Below, piece by piece: positions 59,637 to 64,000 of a stretch of 64,000 bases of DNA. Both the position numbers and the translations under genes were made by a program. The stretch comes from Bacteroidales bacterium (GTDB lineage Bacteria; Bacteroidota; Bacteroidia; Bacteroidales; UBA12077). Location: NCBI GenBank assembly GCA_013138975.1, contig WTBR01000057.1, positions 88,967 to 152,966 on the forward strand. Direction: 5' to 3'. The notes under the pieces were generated by a model. It ran no database searches and was not told the origin of the DNA. It saw nothing but the letters and a program-made list of their open reading frames with translations. Every line of letters begins with the position of its first letter. Position 1 is the first letter of the stretch.

Positions 59637-61825
59637 AAATAATTAAGGTTCAATAAATCTATATATTGCTCATTGTTATCTGCGTAAATGGCATCATCCA
59701 ACTCCTCTAGCCATTCAGTTATCCCATCACTATTGGGTTCAATATTTTCAAGTATTTTATTTATCATCCAAATTTCGTAAACTTTCAAGTTTTGAAGCTT
59801 ATGCATAAAGGGAGATAAATATTTTTTTTCTTCTTCAGAAAGTGCCAATTTCTTTTTTTCAAAATAGGTTTCAGTAGTTTTTTCTGTGTTGGAACAAATA
59901 GCATTAGGTAGAGTAAGCCAAAAAGTAGTACCAACTTTTGAGTCTGATTTAACGCCAATTTTACCATTGTGTGCTTCAATAGCCATCTTACAAAAGGCTA
60001 AACCTAAGCCTGTTGAACTGCTTTGAAATTCTGTATTATCAAGTTGTTTGTATTTTTTAAATATCTCTTGTTGCCTTGTTTTGGGTATATCTTTACCAAG
60101 GTTAGTTATAAAAACACTAATCTTTTTTTGTTTATAATGTAATTCTATTTTAATTTTTTGGTTATTAGGTGAAGCTTTTATTGCATTAGTAAACAAATTA
60201 ATAAATACACGTTTAATTATGTCCAGATCGACTTTAAGCTCATAACTTAAATAAGCTTGAAATTCAAAACTTACCCCTTTTTGCTTTGATAAATAATGCA
60301 CATCGCTAAGTGCCATATTAATTATATTGGCAATAGATTGTTGTGTTTTATTAAGGTTTAATTCGGCATTTTCTGATTTATAAACATCGAGAATGTTTTG
60401 AACGAGATTTAACATCACAAATCCCGATTGTTTTATAATACGAAATTTTGGGTCTGTTTTTTCCTTTGGCAAAACATTCATAATTGTATTGAGAGGGTTT
60501 TTGAGATCGTGTATTATCATTCCGGTCATATCATCTTTAAACTTAGATAGCCTGTTCAGGTGGTTATTCGTTTTTATCAATTCGATGGTTCGTTCTTTCA
60601 CCTGTTTTTCCAGTTCATTCTTTTGTTTTCTTTCAGAAAGGAATAAGCTTTGCTGCATCATATTTTTTTCATCTTGCAAAAATTTAAGACGATATCCTAA
60701 GGCAAATGAAAACAGCACCAGTTCTACTAAGGATCCAATTATAAAACCATAACGTGTGATTGAGCTAAAGGCGATTAATCCCTGATTTACCAGCCCTATC
60801 ATCATTAATCCTGATAAATAACAAGACATTGCCAAAATATAAAATCCTGAGAATTTAACCTTTTTTTTATAACTGTAGATTCCTGTAAAAAAAAGAAAGA
60901 ACATAGATGGAGGGCCAAACCAAACCAACCACTGGTAAAAGTAAATGTTGACAGGTATTAATAGCGCAATTAAAAAATATACTAAACTAATACCAACTAA
61001 TAATCTGTCGATTGATTTTAGAAGTTGTTTCGTATTTAACAGTTCGCGAGTAAATAATGTAACAAATGCTCCCATTAAGGCTATGGACATGTCCAGATTA
61101 TATAATATTTTTATGTTGGAAATCAGGTGTTGAGTATAACCAGCGTATGTAAATGCAAACACAATAAAACACATTACATAGGCAATATAGAAAAAATATA
61201 GTTTTTCTTTTAGATAAATAAACAGAAAAAAATTGTATAAGAAAATGGCTATAGCAGCACCAAAATAGGCCCAGTACCACATTGTGGTTTTAAGTTCTTC
61301 ATTTAAAAAATAATCAACATCGGAGACAACAATTCCTGCCATCAGAGCAAAGTCAGTATAAGCCCGTAGGTAAATCTGTTTAGTCTCATTGGGTAACATT
61401 GTGATATGAAAAAATGGACATCTGTTGTGAACATCTCGTTGGTCCACCAGTAACATAAGTCCGTTGGTTTTGGAAGTCCAGGATGAATCCGTTTTATAAT
61501 AGATATCAACTTTTTTAAGAAACACTTCGTCAAATCCAATAACATATTCAGCCTTTTGGGAGGAAAGATTTTTTATACTAAATGTAAACCAATAAGTTTT
61601 CTCAATAGATTTAAAAAAATATCGTGATTTTGTAGGTTTAAACTGCTCATGCAATGTGCTTATTTCATTAATGCATCGGTTATTACTTGAATCAATAAAT
61701 ACATTAACCATGAAATCACTGTTGCTTAGCTGAGGATAAGTAAGGTCATATACAGGTGCTTTTTGGGCATTTGCACCATTTGTACTTATTAAAATTAATA
61801 TAAATAGAAGTATTTTTCGAATCAC
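59633..61825 (-). CDS. 7TMR-DISM-type sensor histidine kinase
   Basis: 730 residues. Signal peptide (about 1-21), a periplasmic 7TMR-DISMED2-like domain (about 30-165; FDEVFLKKVDIYYKTDSSW), seven TM helices between about 180 and 380, a coiled coil with QVKERTIELIKTNNHL, HisKA with H439 in MIIHDLKNPLNTIMN, and a HATPase with VFINLFTNAIKASPN and SSTGLGLAFCKMAIEAHNG. A C-terminal tail of about 70 residues past the HATPase (LSEEEKKYLSPFMHKLQNLKVYEIWMIN) is unusual and could regulate the kinase or contact the regulator. The 7TM sensors of this class often bind carbohydrate-like ligands. It is the first gene of a two-gene operon. Confidence 0.9.
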   Translation of the reverse strand: MIRKILLFILILISTNGANAQKAPVYDLTYPQLSNSDFMVNVFIDSSNNRCINEISTLHEQFKPTKSRYFFKSIEKTYWFTFSIKNLSSQKAEYVIGFDEVFLKKVDIYYKTDSSWTSKTNGLMLLVDQRDVHNRCPFFHITMLPNETKQIYLRAYTDFALMAGIVVSDVDYFLNEELKTTMWYWAYFGAAIAIFLYNFFLFIYLKEKLYFFYIAYVMCFIVFAFTYAGYTQHLISNIKILYNLDMSIALMGAFVTLFTRELLNTKQLLKSIDRLLVGISLVYFLIALLIPVNIYFYQWLVWFGPPSMFFLFFTGIYSYKKKVKFSGFYILAMSCYLSGLMMIGLVNQGLIAFSSITRYGFIIGSLVELVLFSFALGYRLKFLQDEKNMMQQSLFLSERKQKNELEKQVKERTIELIKTNNHLNRLSKFKDDMTGMIIHDLKNPLNTIMNVLPKEKTDPKFRIIKQSGFVMLNLVQNILDVYKSENAELNLNKTQQSIANIINMALSDVHYLSKQKGVSFEFQAYLSYELKVDLDIIKRVFINLFTNAIKASPNNQKIKIELHYKQKKISVFITNLGKDIPKTRQQEIFKKYKQLDNTEFQSSSTGLGLAFCKMAIEAHNGKIGVKSDSKVGTTFWLTLPNAICSNTEKTTETYFEKKKLALSEEEKKYLSPFMHKLQNLKVYEIWMINKILENIEPNSDGITEWLEELDDAIYADNNEQYIDLLNLNYL

Positions 61826-61870
61826 TCAAAAAAGGTTTACATTATATGTAACATTTCAATTTATCAATGA

Positions 61871-61997
61871 GGCTGGCCAAAAAGCTGATTTTAAAGCAAA
61901 AATACTTCGGTAAGCTCAGTGTGACAAGTTGATTAATAGAAAGTTGTCATACTGAGCTTGTCTAAGTATAGACAACTTTTTGACTTTTTGGACAGCT
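61871..61997. repeat. Nested inverted repeat: outer CCAAAAAG, inner REP-like hairpin
   Basis: Outer arms GGCTGGCCAAAAAGC (61871-61885) and GACTTTTTGGACAGC (61982-61996); inner arms ACTTCGGTAAGCTCAGTG (61904-61921) and ACTGAGCTTGTCTAAGT (61951-61967). The inner hairpin matches the REP-like element at 1881-1940. Confidence 0.75.
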
Positions 61998-62504
61998 ACA
62001 TTATTGAATTATTTCGTTTGAAAATTTACTCAACAAATCTAACATTAAAATAATAAAAAAAACGATATTGAATCTTATAATTAAAGCTTTAAAACCATAT
62101 AAGATGTATAGCTTTTTACTTCCTCTGTTCGTTTTCAAAGCTATCAAGGTATTGCTTGGTAATATCTACATTTGAATGTGCGAGCCTTTAGTAAATATAT
62201 TCAGTTGATATTAGTTTTCACTGCAACGCAGTTATAAAACTATGTATTGTAGATTAAGATCTCAGTTTTTTAAAAGTTATGTTATTTCAAATTGTTTTTA
62301 ATCCATTTATCAATTTGCACTAAACAATACCAGACCTTTTATTGAATTTGCTGATATTTAATATTATTTCAAAGGAAGTAAAGAAAGAAGGAGACCTTCT
62401 ATGAAAAATGTAATATTGAGACCCTATGTTTGTAAAGCATAAGTCTTTAAGATTTTTAGTAAATTAGTTTTGACAAAACATTACTAACTTAAACTTAAAA
62501 ACTT
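61998..62504. other. AT-rich leader of the IS110-type element
   Basis: About 500 bp without a gene. A TAGTTTTG -7-like box occurs at 62465-62472 without a well-placed -33 TTG. Part of this stretch may belong to the insertion sequence, whose ends I cannot place; IS110 elements lack clear terminal inverted repeats. Confidence 0.4.
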
Positions 62505-63584
62505 ATGCAGAATAAAAGTACAACTTTAAATTTTAAAGGAGAAAACATCTACGTGGGAATTGATACACATAAAAGGAATTGGGGTATTTCGTTATACACA
62601 AAAGATATTGCTTTAAAAACCTTTACACAGAATCCTGATCCTGATTTATTAGTTAACTTTCTACATAAAAATTATCCTTTAGCACAATATTATTGTGCAT
62701 ACGAAGCTGGTTTTTGTGGTTTTTGGATTCAAAAACATCTAGAATCAAAAGGTGTTCATTGTATTGTAGTTAATCCTGCAGATATTCCAACGACAAATAA
62801 AGAGAAAGAATTTAAAACAGATCCTAGAGATTGTCGCAAAATAGCAAAATCACTAAGAAGTGATTTGCTTACGCCAATTCATATACATTCAAATTATAAT
62901 ATAGCATGTAGAGGTATAGTTAGAACATATAATGATGTAGTTAAAAATCAGACACGATTTAAGAATAAAATTAAAAGTTTAATTAATTTTTATGGTGTAA
63001 AATATCCTCAAGAATTCAATTCAGAAATCCCAATTTGGTCAAAAGCATTTACTTCTTGGTTAATCCAATTAAGATTGGATTGTGAAGAAAATACTTGGAC
63101 TTTTCAATACTATGTAAATGAATATTTAAAAGCAAAAGAACAAGTAAAGCTGTTAACCGGAAGAGTAAAGACATTAGCAAAAACAAAACTGTTTTCAAAA
63201 TCAATTCATTTATTGTGTTCTATCCCAGGGATAGGAATAATAACCGCAATGAAAATATTAACAGAATTAGAAGATATCAAAAGATTTAAGAATTTGGATC
63301 AATTATGTGGTTATATAGGTTTAGTTCCAACAACTAAATCATCAGGCGATAAGGACAAAGTAGGAGAAATGACAAATAGGGGAAATAAACATTTAAAAAC
63401 AGCAATCATTGAAAGTGCATGGAGTTGTACTCGTTATGATCCTGCCATGTCACAGAAATATATTGAATTAAGAAAACGCATGGAAAAAAATAAAGCAATT
63501 GTACGAATAGCAAAGAAATTATTGGCAAGAATAATGTATGTATTAATAAATGAAAAGGAGTATAAAATAAGAGTAGTGAATTAG
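62505..63584 (+). CDS. IS110 family transposase
   Basis: 359 residues. The N-terminal RuvC-like DEDD domain is visible: D in VGIDTHKRNWGISLY, E in YCAYEAGFCGF, and the aspartates of NPADIP and KTDPRDCRKIAKSL. The C-terminal Transposase_20 domain has LLCSIPGIGIITAMKILTEL, FKNLDQLCGYIGLVPTTKSSG and TNRGNKHLKTAIIESAW with the catalytic-serine region. Length is normal for IS110, and the frame is intact, so it may be active. IS110 elements move through a circular intermediate guided by a structured RNA made from their ends; I could not place that RNA. No second copy is seen in the window. Confidence 0.92.
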   Translation: MQNKSTTLNFKGENIYVGIDTHKRNWGISLYTKDIALKTFTQNPDPDLLVNFLHKNYPLAQYYCAYEAGFCGFWIQKHLESKGVHCIVVNPADIPTTNKEKEFKTDPRDCRKIAKSLRSDLLTPIHIHSNYNIACRGIVRTYNDVVKNQTRFKNKIKSLINFYGVKYPQEFNSEIPIWSKAFTSWLIQLRLDCEENTWTFQYYVNEYLKAKEQVKLLTGRVKTLAKTKLFSKSIHLLCSIPGIGIITAMKILTELEDIKRFKNLDQLCGYIGLVPTTKSSGDKDKVGEMTNRGNKHLKTAIIESAWSCTRYDPAMSQKYIELRKRMEKNKAIVRIAKKLLARIMYVLINEKEYKIRVVN

Positions 63585-64000
63585 TTTGTTAATATCAAGA
63601 AGCAAATATAGGCATGGTTTATTTTACACTAAAAGACTACGGCATAAACCCACAAGGCTAACGCACAATCAATTTATTCCGTTTCCTTTTAGCTTAAAAA
63701 TAAACAAAACCAACTTGGGGCTTAATGATAATAACTAAGTAATAAAATATAAAAACAACTATAAAATCTCAATTAAAAATGTAGAAACCGTTACGACAAG
63801 CTGGCAGCTGTTATAAATTATTTTAACACGTCTGCAATTACTGAGAGTGCGGTTCTACTTTTACAACAATCTAATTAGGGGTATACAGCATCATAGAAAT
63901 ATTAAAATGGTCGTCTGTTGATAGAAGCATGGTTTTATAGTAAATAATTTATTAAAATCTATGAAGAAAATTTGGATTACAACATAGAAGCTTGTCGAAG
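63585..64000. other. Non-coding region after the transposase
   Basis: 416 bp with no supported gene. The first ~120 bp probably belong to the insertion sequence. A REP-like half site (GCTTGTCGAAG) touches the window end. Confidence 0.4.

Noticed and set aside
1..64000. tRNA, rRNA, riboswitch or replication origin
   Set aside because: No cloverleaf, rRNA-like stretch, known riboswitch pattern or DnaA-box cluster could be recognised.

Overview
The window reads as chromosomal DNA of a low-GC member of the Bacteroidota, probably Bacteroidales/Marinilabiliales-like. The pointers are: a C-terminal type IX secretion sorting domain (56941-58572), a PorP/SprF-type protein (18490-19350), many MacB/FtsX-type permeases without their own ATPase, LytTR two-component genes, a tricorn-like protease, GxxExxY proteins, and promoters of the Bacteroidota type TTG-N19..21-TAnnTTTG. 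No rRNA, tRNA or CRISPR array was seen. Species cannot be named from this sequence.

Layout. 1-29 kb: a housekeeping and sensory region. Five MacB-like permease genes (one cut by the window edge, one half-length) plus a frameshifted remnant are interleaved with a cysteate-synthase-like PLP enzyme, an aspartase fused to a cyclic-nucleotide-binding domain, a BlaI-like repressor with a dyad at its start codon, a tricorn protease, a DksA-like zinc-finger protein, a large hybrid histidine kinase, PorP/SprF, a DsrE lipoprotein and a LytS/LytTR pair. 28.5-45.9 kb: one long minus-strand efflux locus. In transcription order it holds an ABC ATPase, an ABC-2 permease fused to a degenerate M1-peptidase-like domain, TolC, a GxxExxY gene, an RND adaptor, an RND pump, a second GxxExxY gene, a 1565-residue RND pump fused to an ABC ATPase, and a stand-alone ABC-2 permease. 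A promoter and a perfect palindrome precede it.

46.2-56.8 kb: an accessory block in which all genes point the same way and are separated by related 50-210 bp repeats, like gene cassettes. It carries a membrane protein/TPR pair, a ubiquitin-like protein translationally coupled to a three-TM membrane protein, a YhcG-type nuclease, HigBA and ParDE toxin-antitoxin modules, a duplicated DUF3574 lipoprotein cassette, a treble-clef-like Cys/His protein, small lipoproteins and a DJ-1/PfpI protein. Degenerate 3' ends of group II introns lie in it. 56.9-64 kb: a T9SS-secreted repeat protein, a 7TMR-DISM kinase with a REC-HTH regulator, and an IS110-type transposase.

Small repeats are abundant: fold-back elements with TATACCAATTAAA ends (three copies), REP-like CTGAGC/GCTCAG hairpins, a 412 bp nested-hairpin element, and CGCAAAG / AACGCAGAT word repeats that flank both GxxExxY genes. 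The most unusual features are the RND-ABC fusion locus, the ubiquitin-like/membrane pair, and the integron-like cassette array.
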